Assembly (NCBI GenBank): GCA_903642325.1
Contig: CAHJWM010000055.1
Span: forward strand, 1 to 32,053
DNA: 32,053 nt
Source: Myxococcales bacterium
GTDB taxonomy: Bacteria > Myxococcota_A > Polyangia > Polyangiales > Polyangiaceae
Reading direction: 5' to 3'
This document shows positions 8,155-16,086 of the stretch, piece by piece. The notes under the pieces were generated by a model. That model saw only the letters and a program-made list of their open reading frames with translations. It had not been told where the DNA came from and ran no database searches. Every line of letters starts with the position of its first letter. Position 1 is the stretch's first letter. The translations under genes and the position numbers were made by a program.

Positions 8155-8606
8155 CCGGAATGCCGATCCTGGTCGTGTATCGGCCGTCGGCTTCGAGCCT
8201 GCGCGCCAACGCCGCCTTGGTTCCACTCGACACGCTTCGCAACGCGGCCCAGCTCACGCACACGTTCGGCGAAAAGTATCACGAGAATCAAATCGAAGAA
8301 GCGTACTTGTTCCGGCGGTGAAGGCGGCGGGCAGGGCCGCAGCCTGCGAGATCGACACGCTCTTCGCACAGCACCAGCGCGGGCGTGGAATCTCCGATTT
8401 ACATCTTTGGCAGTGACTCGGAAAAGTGTTGGGGCTGCGGCCGAGCCGCTTCCGCGCAGCTCAGATGCGTTCGCGCTCATGTATGAAGAGCATGCCGCGC
8501 GTGAGACACGACCGTATTTCCTGCCTTGAGGGAGACGCTTTCTCCGGCGCAGCTCGACGAAATGGGCGAGCTGTTCGAAGACATCGAGCCTAAAATTTTC
8601 GGATGA
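8155..8606 (+). pseudogene. Decayed hemerythrin (HHE) domain protein
   Basis: A hemerythrin-like four-helix di-iron protein can be followed through successive frames. The first piece (about 8160-8308) reads GMPILVVYRP, then LVPLDTLRNAAQLTHTFGEK and YHENQIEEAYLF. This holds the H-x4-E-E-x2-LF helix that supplies iron ligands. The next frame (about 8300-8416) reads PAVKAAGRAAACEIDTLFAQ and HQRGRGISDL. A third frame (to 8529) reads FALMYEEHAARETRPYFLP, and after one missing base the end reads LRETLSPAQLDEMGELFEDI and EPKIFG, stopping at 8604-8606. Order, spacing and ligand motifs fit one HHE domain with at least three frameshifts, and no intact N-terminus is visible. Such proteins sense or carry O2 or iron. 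Three shifts in 450 bases favour real decay over sequencing error, but raw reads would settle it. Confidence 0.75.
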
Positions 8607-8766
8607 GGTGTTACCGTCTCGCGTTTCTAGGCGTGATTGCGAACGTACAGGCTGACTCCGCTGAGCCGCGCATAAGGGTCCGCGCGTGCCGTCCGCATGA
8701 AGCTCAGATCATCTTGGTCAACGCCGGCACGCAACTGGAGCCCACTGACGCGACCGCGCCGCAGTC

Positions 8767-11013
8767 TCAAAAGCCCGCCTCCAAGCCGACGCTTGGGATT
8801 GTAACTGGGCCGATCGACGTCGAGCCGAAGGTCTCTTTGCTGAGCGTTGCATTCAACACTTCGAACACGAAAGAGAGCCACGCCCTAGGTCGAATTTGCC
8901 AGCGCTTTTCCAGTCGCAGGTCGAGTCTATAAAATGGCGGGTCGCGTGCAGGGTCGCTCAGGGGCGCTCGGAGCAAGTCGCTCCCATCGGGGCTTTTCGG
9001 AGCGCCAGTATAAAACACCACTCGCGAGCCAGCTCGCCAGTGGCGGCCGAGGTCATACGCAACGGCTGCGCTGGCCACATGGGTGCGGTCAACCGAGCTC
9101 GGAAAGGTGTAACCGTCAATGGTCCGCGTCGAACGCGACAAGGTGTACGAAAGGTAGCCGCCCAGCCGTTTGGTCAAGCGTCGGTGCACGAAGAGCTCGA
9201 AGCCCAATGCGCGTCCTGTGCTGCGCGCGTCGATGGCCTCGTCTACGACTCGACGCAAGCTGATGGCGTCGCTCATGTTGAAAAACGCGTTGTGAAAGAC
9301 GCTCGCGGTCGCAGTCGTGTCCGCGGGCAGGTCGACTTCCACACCGGCGCTGGTTTGCCAGCTGCTTTGTAGGCCACCGCGCAGCTTGCCGGGTGCAAGC
9401 CCCGGTACGGGAACCACGAACGAAGGTGGCTGATGCGCGAGCCCGTAAGCGTGCACGATGCGTAGTTTATTGGTGATCTCGAAGCGTGCCGAGACCCTCG
9501 GGTCGACGCTCAGTGCGGTTGCGCCGCCGGAGCCGAACAGGTCGATGCGCGCGCCTGGCGTCACTTCGACACGCGCGGTTGGGCTCCAGACCAGGTCGGC
9601 GAATACGCCGAGCGCGACATCCGTGCGTGGCGGGAACATCGCGTTGAAGCGGAGCGTATCCGTGTCTTCTGGGTCTTCATAGGTTCGGTTGTCCGCGGTG
9701 TAGCCGTCGAGGGTCGCGTCCATCCCCGCACGCAGTAGCGCGTGCTCCCCGAGCATGTGGTGTAGCTCGCTCCGCAGGCCGATCATTTTGTCTCGCGAGT
9801 TCCGTTGATCCGCGATGCGTGTTTGATCCCAGCCCAAAATAACGTCGGTCCGCAGCGTGCTCGAACCGCCAAAGCGGTGGTCATAGCGGAGGTCGAGGCG
9901 ATAAAACTCGGAGCCGAAGACGACGTCCAGGATATGATTCTTGGTCTGCCCGACTAGATCGTACGAGCCGAAGCTGAACGCCGTGACGCGGTCCTGAGGC
10001 GTGATCTCGTACGTGATTCTCGCTTGATAGTCGTGATACGCGAGCGTCACATTTGGCGCCAACAATGAAACGAGCGCAGCCGTGTACGAATAGCGGCCAC
10101 CCAAGAGCACCGTTCCGCGACCGCCCGCAAAGCCCGTCTCGGCGAGGGCGCCCGCGTCGATCAACCTGAGGTTGGCCTCGCCGTGCAGCTCGGGGCGAGG
10201 CTCGCTGACTTCACCGGACACGATTCCGCCCGCGAAGCGGCCGAAGCGCGCGGGGTATCCGCCCGGATAGAGGTCGACGCGCTCCACCATTCCCGGATGT
10301 ACGATCGAGGGTCCTAACCCAACGTGGTAAAGGTACGGCACCCGCACGCCATCCAGGAAGTAGCCGACATTTCCTGGTGGCGCGCCGCGCACGTAAAAGA
10401 ACGGCAGCCCCGATACGATCGGCGTGACCCCCGGCAGCGCTTCGATGGCCCGGAACGGGTCGCCGAATGCACCTGGAAGTTGTCGAACCTCGGCCCTACT
10501 GAACGACGAGACCGCGGGCGCCAACTTCGTGCCAAGGACCTGGATTTCGATCGTGGTCGATACAGCCGGCGCTGGTTGAGCTCCGGTCGGTGGCGAGGCC
10601 CGGGGGGTGTCGAGCTCCGGCTCTGGATGAATGCGGGGGGCGACGAAGCGCACTTGGAAATGGATCACGGATGCCACCGGTGTGGCGCCGCGCGAGGCGG
10701 GCTCGAACGTCCAGCTCGACGCCGCCCGCACCGCCGCGTCCGAAAAACGAGATCTGTTCGTCGTCGTTCGCGCGTCGCGCACGGTGCCGTCGGCGTTGAT
10801 CGACAACTTCAAGACCACGACCGCGTCTCCGGTCGCGGCGGGCGGGTAGGTGACGTCCGCGCCGGACCGAAGGTGCGGCGGAACGATCCGCCGCGAAGCG
10901 CTCGTTGGCTTTGCGCCAGGAGCCGCTTCCGCGTGCGCCGCCGGCTCGCTCAGCAAGCGAGAGCAGGTCAGCCAGAGGCCCAAGACCAGCCCGCGCTTGG
11001 AGAGCCTGGTCAT
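8767..11013 (-). CDS. TonB-dependent receptor with its own N-terminal TonB-like domain
   Basis: A 748-residue outer-membrane transporter. After a signal peptide (GLVLGLWLTCSRLL, cleavage probably near AAHAEA), residues about 45-130 match a TonB C-terminal domain (VVVLKLSINADGTVRDARTT, SDAAVRAASSWTFEPA). A Pro-rich linker leads to the plug domain (about 155-275: EVRQLPGAFGDPFRAIEALP, FFYVRGAPPGNVGYFLDGV, VERVDLYPGGYPARFGRFAG). The rest is a beta-barrel with alternating aromatic strands, ending in Phe (VGLEAGF) as outer-membrane barrels do. ATG 11013 is preferred over the GTG two codons earlier. It starts about 37 bases after the stop of the upstream lipoprotein gene on the same strand, so it is probably the last gene of that operon. 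Energised uptake or export through it is inferred from family; the cargo is unknown. Confidence 0.9.
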   Translation of the reverse strand: MTRLSKRGLVLGLWLTCSRLLSEPAAHAEAAPGAKPTSASRRIVPPHLRSGADVTYPPAATGDAVVVLKLSINADGTVRDARTTTNRSRFSDAAVRAASSWTFEPASRGATPVASVIHFQVRFVAPRIHPEPELDTPRASPPTGAQPAPAVSTTIEIQVLGTKLAPAVSSFSRAEVRQLPGAFGDPFRAIEALPGVTPIVSGLPFFYVRGAPPGNVGYFLDGVRVPYLYHVGLGPSIVHPGMVERVDLYPGGYPARFGRFAGGIVSGEVSEPRPELHGEANLRLIDAGALAETGFAGGRGTVLLGGRYSYTAALVSLLAPNVTLAYHDYQARITYEITPQDRVTAFSFGSYDLVGQTKNHILDVVFGSEFYRLDLRYDHRFGGSSTLRTDVILGWDQTRIADQRNSRDKMIGLRSELHHMLGEHALLRAGMDATLDGYTADNRTYEDPEDTDTLRFNAMFPPRTDVALGVFADLVWSPTARVEVTPGARIDLFGSGGATALSVDPRVSARFEITNKLRIVHAYGLAHQPPSFVVPVPGLAPGKLRGGLQSSWQTSAGVEVDLPADTTATASVFHNAFFNMSDAISLRRVVDEAIDARSTGRALGFELFVHRRLTKRLGGYLSYTLSRSTRTIDGYTFPSSVDRTHVASAAVAYDLGRHWRAGSRVVFYTGAPKSPDGSDLLRAPLSDPARDPPFYRLDLRLEKRWQIRPRAWLSFVFEVLNATLSKETFGSTSIGPVTIPSVGLEAGF

Positions 11014-11050
11014 GAGCACACGGTAGATGCTCCTGCCTCGCGCGACGCTG

Positions 11051-12793
11051 TTATTCGGGTCGCTCGATGCCGGCGAGAATCAAGCCGCGCTCGCCCAGGT
11101 CGTAAAAATGGGTCAAGAGTGGACCTGGCGCGACGCCGTTGGTCACCCCCACCGTGGTGTAGCGCTCGATGGCGTTGTCGGGCAGCGATGCCGCGTGCTC
11201 CGCGCGTGGCAGCTCGACGCACACCTCACCGTCCGGATGCACCAGAGCGCGCACGGCGCTCGGATCGGACGTGCCGCGAGTCACGTCGGACGCGTAGTGA
11301 AACGCTTTCGTTGGAAAGGTGCCGGTGCTGCGCGAAAGATCGGTGGCACACATCGTTCTTCCCTCCACGCGAACGTCCGCCAATGGCGAGAGCTTCGAGA
11401 AATAACGCCTCAAGATGATGCGCTGACGCTCGAGCAAGACGTTGACCAGAAATTCGGTGTGCTCGGGCTTCGTGAAGTTACCGACGCCTACGGCCGCCCG
11501 CACGTCCTCTTCCGTGAAGCGCGCGATGATGCGCGTTGCCCAGGCCGCGTCGCGCTCGGTCATGCGCGAGTAGGCAGGGTTTGGGTACTCGCCGCGCCAC
11601 AGGTCCGGGTCGAAATCACGCGCGCTGAAATAACCGAAATTCTCCGCGCCCGGCGTACGCGCCGCGTGATCCCACGGCCGCGCTTGCACGCCCAATGTGG
11701 CGAAGTCTTCGAGGATGTAATTGAAATCCAACAAATAGGAATGGCCGAGACGACGCGAGAAACCGTCGACGTCCCACTCGCTTCCGAAACAATCGCCGAG
11801 GTCGATGTACCAATGGCGCACGTAGCCCGGGCTGCGCGGGTCCTTTTCATTGGTCGGCATCCACGTCGCCATGCTGTTTTGTTCGCGTGAATCGAAGTGG
11901 TTGAGCCAAGCGCCGAGCACACGCGCGCCTCGCAGATCTCGACGGTTCTCGTGTTTGATGGTGTCCGACGGATCGTCGCCGCGCGTGCCCTCATACTGAA
12001 ACGGTCCGAGCGGTTCGCCGGGCAGCCAGCGCGAAGCCACGGCTCGATACAGCTCCCCGCGACGACCCGTGGCTGAAAGGATCTTGTCGAGCAGCTTTTC
12101 GTCGAACTTCTTCGCGGGGCCGACATTGGCCTTGATCGTCAGGCCCGGCTTCAATGTAAGTGCCGATTTTTTGAAGTAAACGACGCTGTCGCACGGAGCC
12201 CACCATCCGGCCGCATAGTAAAAGCGGGTGGCGATGGCGGCGGCGCCCGTGGCGCGCTCAGCCTGGGCGTCGTCGGTCTTCAACATGAATTTCGTACCCT
12301 CGACTTTCACGCGAAAGCCCGGGTTAGCGCCGTTGTCTTTGCCGTGATCGATGACCCAGGTTCCGTCCGCTGGGTCCGGCTTGAGCTCCGCGCCCTCCGA
12401 GCAGTAACCTGAAGCCACCGTTTCAGGTGTCATGGGGTGGGCACCGATGCGATTGGTGAACCAGCTCGAGTCCGGGACCTCGTCGAACGCGTTCACGTTC
12501 TCTGCTTCGCCGTAGGAATCGACCTGAAAGAGCTTGGCGACGGGCCGAAAGATGGCGTTGTCAGCCGCGTCCCACGAGAACGACGACTCGTATTGCTCGG
12601 GCACGCACGCCGCGGCCTCTACGCCCTCCTTCGCAGGCGTATCGGGGCACTGGACCCTTACTGGGTCCAGATCTTGATCCCGCACGACCGGCGGGCTCAG
12701 GGCAAAATGGCGCGGATCCCCCGCGCACGCGACGAGCGCCGCGGCGCTCGTCAACCAACATGCAAACCTGGAAGTGTTGCGTTCAGAGGCCAT
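11051..12793 (-). CDS. Lipoprotein with an atypical kinase-like fold signature (copy 1)
   Basis: A 580-residue lipoprotein (perfect lipobox LVAC, C23). I recognise no named domain, but the order of conserved residues resembles atypical PI3K/HipA/FAM20-like kinases. KFMLK (K172) would be the ATP-binding Lys. E179 in QAERATGAAAIATRFYYAAG would be the helix-C Glu. HFDSREQNSM gives D301-x4-N306, the spacing of PI3K and HipA catalytic loops, and WYIDLGDCFG gives D331 of a DxG-type metal-binding motif. A long C-terminal region follows (SRMTERDAAWATRII, KPEHTEFL). ATG 12793 is chosen because it overlaps the upstream barrel stop by 11 nt exactly as in copy 2 and gives the right signal peptide. It should be anchored in an envelope membrane, where ATP is normally absent, so enzymatic activity is uncertain. 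Paralogue of the gene at 14329-16086. Confidence 0.72.
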   Translation of the reverse strand: MASERNTSRFACWLTSAAALVACAGDPRHFALSPPVVRDQDLDPVRVQCPDTPAKEGVEAAACVPEQYESSFSWDAADNAIFRPVAKLFQVDSYGEAENVNAFDEVPDSSWFTNRIGAHPMTPETVASGYCSEGAELKPDPADGTWVIDHGKDNGANPGFRVKVEGTKFMLKTDDAQAERATGAAAIATRFYYAAGWWAPCDSVVYFKKSALTLKPGLTIKANVGPAKKFDEKLLDKILSATGRRGELYRAVASRWLPGEPLGPFQYEGTRGDDPSDTIKHENRRDLRGARVLGAWLNHFDSREQNSMATWMPTNEKDPRSPGYVRHWYIDLGDCFGSEWDVDGFSRRLGHSYLLDFNYILEDFATLGVQARPWDHAARTPGAENFGYFSARDFDPDLWRGEYPNPAYSRMTERDAAWATRIIARFTEEDVRAAVGVGNFTKPEHTEFLVNVLLERQRIILRRYFSKLSPLADVRVEGRTMCATDLSRSTGTFPTKAFHYASDVTRGTSDPSAVRALVHPDGEVCVELPRAEHAASLPDNAIERYTTVGVTNGVAPGPLLTHFYDLGERGLILAGIERPE

Positions 12794-14159
12794 GGTGGGA
12801 TCCAATTACGATGCGCAAAGAAGAGTAGTGAAAGCCCTGCTCGAAGGGGTCTGTACCGCCAGCCACCAGGAGCTCCAGCCCAGACTCTGGCGAGCCGTTC
12901 GAGCGAAGACCGATGGCTGTGCTCAGCCGAAATAGGTCGGGGTCGAAGCCGTCCAAATGACGCCCGAACACGTTGCCAACGTCGGCCTGAAGCACGCCGT
13001 TCAGGTAAACCCAGACTGGCCAGGTGTACTGAGCCGTGGCCACGATGGCGCTGCGATCGATCAGCCGCCCCAACAAAAATCCGCGCATTGGCCGGCTGCC
13101 ACCGAGCGAAACCTGATCGGTGAAAGGGATCGTTCCGCGCAACGGATCGGTGAAATCGGCGGCCACGCCCAGGCCGAGCACGCGGCGCTTCCAAAGGTCT
13201 ATCCCAACCCCCGCTGCGCCGCCGTACGCGACCCACGCTCTGCGCTTCGCAGCGTCGCTCGACGGGGCGATGACGCTCTCACCGTGTGCTTCGAGGCGCA
13301 CGCCGGTACCGACATACGGATCGGCCTGGCGCGTATCTAGCGCGACGGACAGCGCTTGAAACGCCGCAGTGTAACCCTGTTCGTAACCCGGCGGCGAGGG
13401 CACCGTACCGTTCGAGACGGCATCGAACAGCGCGGGCTCCGCGCAGCAGCCGCCGTCACCAAAGCTCAGCGTGCGCACCCCGGCGCGAATGCTCAGCGCG
13501 CTCAGGTGCCAAAAGTCGTTCTGATAGCCGAGCGCAAACTCGGACGTCATTGCCTGGTATCGATACCGGGGATCGCTCGGGCTCCGCGGACCGATGCCAT
13601 AGAACGGCAAGTCTTTGCGCCGCACGAAGCTGACCTGCCCGGCGATCACCTGCCGCGGCGTGAGCGCGTAGTCGTCGCTCGCGTGAACCGAGACCCAATC
13701 CGGGCCCCACGTTCCAAAGTGCACGGCGAGCGTGTTCGGATCGGCGAGAAAGTATTTCCAGGTCAAGTTGAAGCCAACGCTCGGCTTCAATCCGAAATCG
13801 AACAATGCAGATGGGAATAGCGCCACGTTCTGCCGTTCACCGAACGTGAAAAAGCTGATCACCTGCTGCGGCCATTCGTTGCGCTCGGCCGCGCGGACCA
13901 AGGCCCCGACCGGCTCGCGCACCACGTACTCGCTCACCAGCCAAAGCGGGAACAGTATGACGCGCGGCACCCACAGTAATGCAGGCCCCACCGTTGGCGG
14001 GGGTGGACCGCCGTAGCGTTGGGATTCTCGCTTTGGAGCGCCAAATGCCGTCGCCGAATGAAGGATCCCAACGACCAGTAGGGCGATGGCCAAGCCAGAT
14101 GAAAAAAAAAGCCGATGACGACGATTAATTTTGAAGATTAAGCTACGTGCGGATAACAC
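12783..14159 (-). CDS. Omp85/BamA-superfamily outer-membrane barrel without POTRA domains (copy 1)
   Basis: A 458-residue protein. A signal peptide (GLAIALLVVGILHSATAFGA) precedes a Pro-rich segment (YGGPPPPTVGPALLWVPRV) and a short region LVSEYVVREPVGALVRAAER. The rest is beta-barrel-like. The Omp85 signature is near the end: GGSRPMRGFLLGRL (353-366, with the R-G-F/Y of the superfamily), then AQYTWPVWVYLNGVLQADVG, and GLRSNG strands to a C-terminal GSHHGL. No POTRA repeats are visible, so it is a short barrel rather than an assembly-machine BamA. It starts with GTG at 14159, 32 bases past a TTGACC hexamer. Its stop overlaps the kinase-like lipoprotein start (ATGGCCTCTGA), implying translational coupling and a shared function. 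Possible roles are surface display, secretion or insertion of its lipoprotein partner. Confidence 0.8.
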   Translation of the reverse strand: MLSARSLIFKINRRHRLFFSSGLAIALLVVGILHSATAFGAPKRESQRYGGPPPPTVGPALLWVPRVILFPLWLVSEYVVREPVGALVRAAERNEWPQQVISFFTFGERQNVALFPSALFDFGLKPSVGFNLTWKYFLADPNTLAVHFGTWGPDWVSVHASDDYALTPRQVIAGQVSFVRRKDLPFYGIGPRSPSDPRYRYQAMTSEFALGYQNDFWHLSALSIRAGVRTLSFGDGGCCAEPALFDAVSNGTVPSPPGYEQGYTAAFQALSVALDTRQADPYVGTGVRLEAHGESVIAPSSDAAKRRAWVAYGGAAGVGIDLWKRRVLGLGVAADFTDPLRGTIPFTDQVSLGGSRPMRGFLLGRLIDRSAIVATAQYTWPVWVYLNGVLQADVGNVFGRHLDGFDPDLFRLSTAIGLRSNGSPESGLELLVAGGTDPFEQGFHYSSLRIVIGSHHGL

Positions 14160-14170
14160 TCGACCATTGG

Positions 14171-14199
14171 GTGCCGTTTTCGAGCTGAAGGGTCAAGAA
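14171..14199 (-). promoter_or_regulatory. Conserved promoter-like block upstream of barrel copy 1
   Basis: On the minus strand this block contains TTCTTGACCCT followed by GAAAACGGCAC. Twenty-three of 29 positions match the block upstream of the other barrel (17460-17488). TTGACC resembles a -35 hexamer. No canonical -10 is seen at 16-18 bases, so an alternative sigma factor or an activator site is possible. The GTG start lies close downstream, so the leader must be very short if this is the promoter. Confidence 0.5.
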
Positions 14200-14328
14200 T
14201 TAATCGCACCACCGGCCCTCGGGCTCGCTTTCGCTTCCGCAATCGCCAAGAAAGCCGCTTTGCCCGCCGGTTTGGGCCCAGGCGCGGGTAGCCGAGGACG
14301 CGGCCAGGTCCGAAAGAGAGGACTTGCC

Positions 14329-16086
14329 CTACGAGCCCGGACGCTCGATCCCCACCAGCCGCAGGCCGCGCTTTGGGCCGAGGTCGAAAAAGTGCACCTC
14401 AAGCGGGCCCGGCGCAATGCCGTTCGTCATGCGCACGGTTACATAGCGCTGCACGGCATTGTCCGGGAGCGAGGCCGCGAGCGTTGCTTGTGGCACATCC
14501 AAACATGCGTCGTCGTTTTCGACGAGCACGCTCCGAGACGGCACCGGGTCCGCTTTGCCACGCGCTACGTCCGCAGCATAGTGAAACGCCTCACGCGGAA
14601 ACGTCCCGGTCTTGCGCGCCAAATCCGTCGCGCACAGCTGGCGGCCCAGTACACGGACATCGGCCAGCGGCGACAGCTTCGAAAAATAACGCTTGAGAAT
14701 GGTGTGCTGACGATCGCGCAGCACGCGGTACAGATATTCGGTGTGCTCGGGTTTGGTCAGATTCGCCACGTTGACCGCGGCGCGCACGTCTTCTGCCGTG
14801 AAGCGGGATATGATGCGCGTCGCCCAGGCCGCGTCTCGCTCGGTCATGCGCGAGAATGCCGGGTTCGGATACAAGCCGCGCCACAGGTCGGGGTCGAAAT
14901 CACGCTCGCTGAAATAACCGAAATTGGTAGCGCCGGGCGTTCTATAGGCTCGGTCCCAGGGGCGCTCTTGCACTCCGAGCGTGATGAAGTCTTCGAGGAT
15001 GTAGTTGAAGTCGAGCAAGTAGGAGTGACCCAGGCGACGCGAGAAGCCATCCTCACTCCATTCGCTTCCGAAACAGTCGCCGAGGTCGATGTACCAATGG
15101 CGCACGTAACCCGCGCTCCGTGGGTCCTTGGGGTTTTCCGCCATCCAAGTCGACATGCTGTTTTGCTCGCGCGAATCGAAGTGATTGAGCCACGCCGCCA
15201 TCACGCGAGCGCCGCGCAGATCACGCCTGTTTTCGTGCGCGATGGTGTCTGACGGGTCGTCGTCTCGGGTTCCCTCGTAGGTGAATGGTCCGAGCGCCTC
15301 GCCCGGAAGCCAGCGCGAGGCGACGGCCCGGTAAAGATCGCCGCGTGTGCCACCCGCCGACAAGATTTCGCTCAGCCGTTTCTCATCGAACTTGCGGACG
15401 GGTCCGACGTTGGCTTTGACCGTCAACCCCGGTTTCAGCTTGAGCACCGATCTTTTGAAATAGATGACGCTGTCGCAAGGCGCCCACCAACCGGCGGCAT
15501 AGTAGAGCCGAGACGCGACCGCGGCCGCGCTGGTGGTGCGCTCGGCCTGCGCATCATCGGTCTTGATCATGAATTTCGTGCCGTCGACCTTGATGCGGAA
15601 ACCAGGGTTGGCGCCGTTGTCCTTGCCATGGTCGATGAGCCAGCTGGCGTCCGCTGCCTCGTCTGGCTTTAGCTGAGGCCCTTCGGAGCAATAGCCCGAG
15701 GCCACCGCTTCCGGGGACATGGGCTGCGAGCCGATGCGGTTCGTGAACCAGCTGGAGTCCGGCACTTCGTCGAAGGCGTTGACGTTCTCGGCCTCCCCGT
15801 AAGAATCGACCTGAAAAAACTTGGATATGGGTCGGAAGATGACGTGGTCCGCGGCGTCCCAAGCGAACGAGGACTCGTACGGCTCGGGCATGCAAGCCTT
15901 GGCTTCGGCGTCCGCTCCGGCTTTCTTCGCCGTATCCGGACAATCGATCTTCACTAAATCGAGGTCTTGATCGCGCAACACTGGCGGGCTCAGCGCGAAG
16001 CGGCGCGGATCTTCTGCACAAGAGACCAGCGCCGCCGCACACGCCAGCCGACACCAGAGTCTGCGCCGGAACCGTTCAGATGCCAT
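14329..16086 (-). CDS. Lipoprotein with an atypical kinase-like fold signature (copy 2)
   Basis: A 585-residue paralogue of the lipoprotein at 11051-12793, alike over its whole length and nearly identical across the presumed active site. Lipobox LVSC (C23). The pattern is K175 in KFMIK, E182 in QAERTTSAAAVASRLYYAAG, D304-x4-N309 in HFDSREQNSM, and D334 in WYIDLGDCFG. Since all five residues are kept in both copies while flanking positions differ (KHENRR/AHENRR, PTNEK/AENPK), selection appears to preserve this site. ATG 16086 overlaps the upstream barrel stop by 11 nt (ATGGCATCTGA). The function is unknown; possibilities are an exported kinase, another nucleotidyl-transfer enzyme, or a ligand-binding pseudokinase. 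I have seen related uncharacterised proteins in Acidobacteria and Myxococcota, which is recollection and not a search. Confidence 0.72.
   Translation of the reverse strand: MASERFRRRLWCRLACAAALVSCAEDPRRFALSPPVLRDQDLDLVKIDCPDTAKKAGADAEAKACMPEPYESSFAWDAADHVIFRPISKFFQVDSYGEAENVNAFDEVPDSSWFTNRIGSQPMSPEAVASGYCSEGPQLKPDEAADASWLIDHGKDNGANPGFRIKVDGTKFMIKTDDAQAERTTSAAAVASRLYYAAGWWAPCDSVIYFKRSVLKLKPGLTVKANVGPVRKFDEKRLSEILSAGGTRGDLYRAVASRWLPGEALGPFTYEGTRDDDPSDTIAHENRRDLRGARVMAAWLNHFDSREQNSMSTWMAENPKDPRSAGYVRHWYIDLGDCFGSEWSEDGFSRRLGHSYLLDFNYILEDFITLGVQERPWDRAYRTPGATNFGYFSERDFDPDLWRGLYPNPAFSRMTERDAAWATRIISRFTAEDVRAAVNVANLTKPEHTEYLYRVLRDRQHTILKRYFSKLSPLADVRVLGRQLCATDLARKTGTFPREAFHYAADVARGKADPVPSRSVLVENDDACLDVPQATLAASLPDNAVQRYVTVRMTNGIAPGPLEVHFFDLGPKRGLRLVGIERPGS

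Noticed and set aside
14131-15252. 373-residue plus-strand open frame opposite lipoprotein copy 2 (and a similar one at 11027-11890 opposite copy 1)
   Set aside because: The two antisense frames resemble each other only because the sense genes are duplicates. The sense strand has signal peptides, lipoboxes and conserved motifs.
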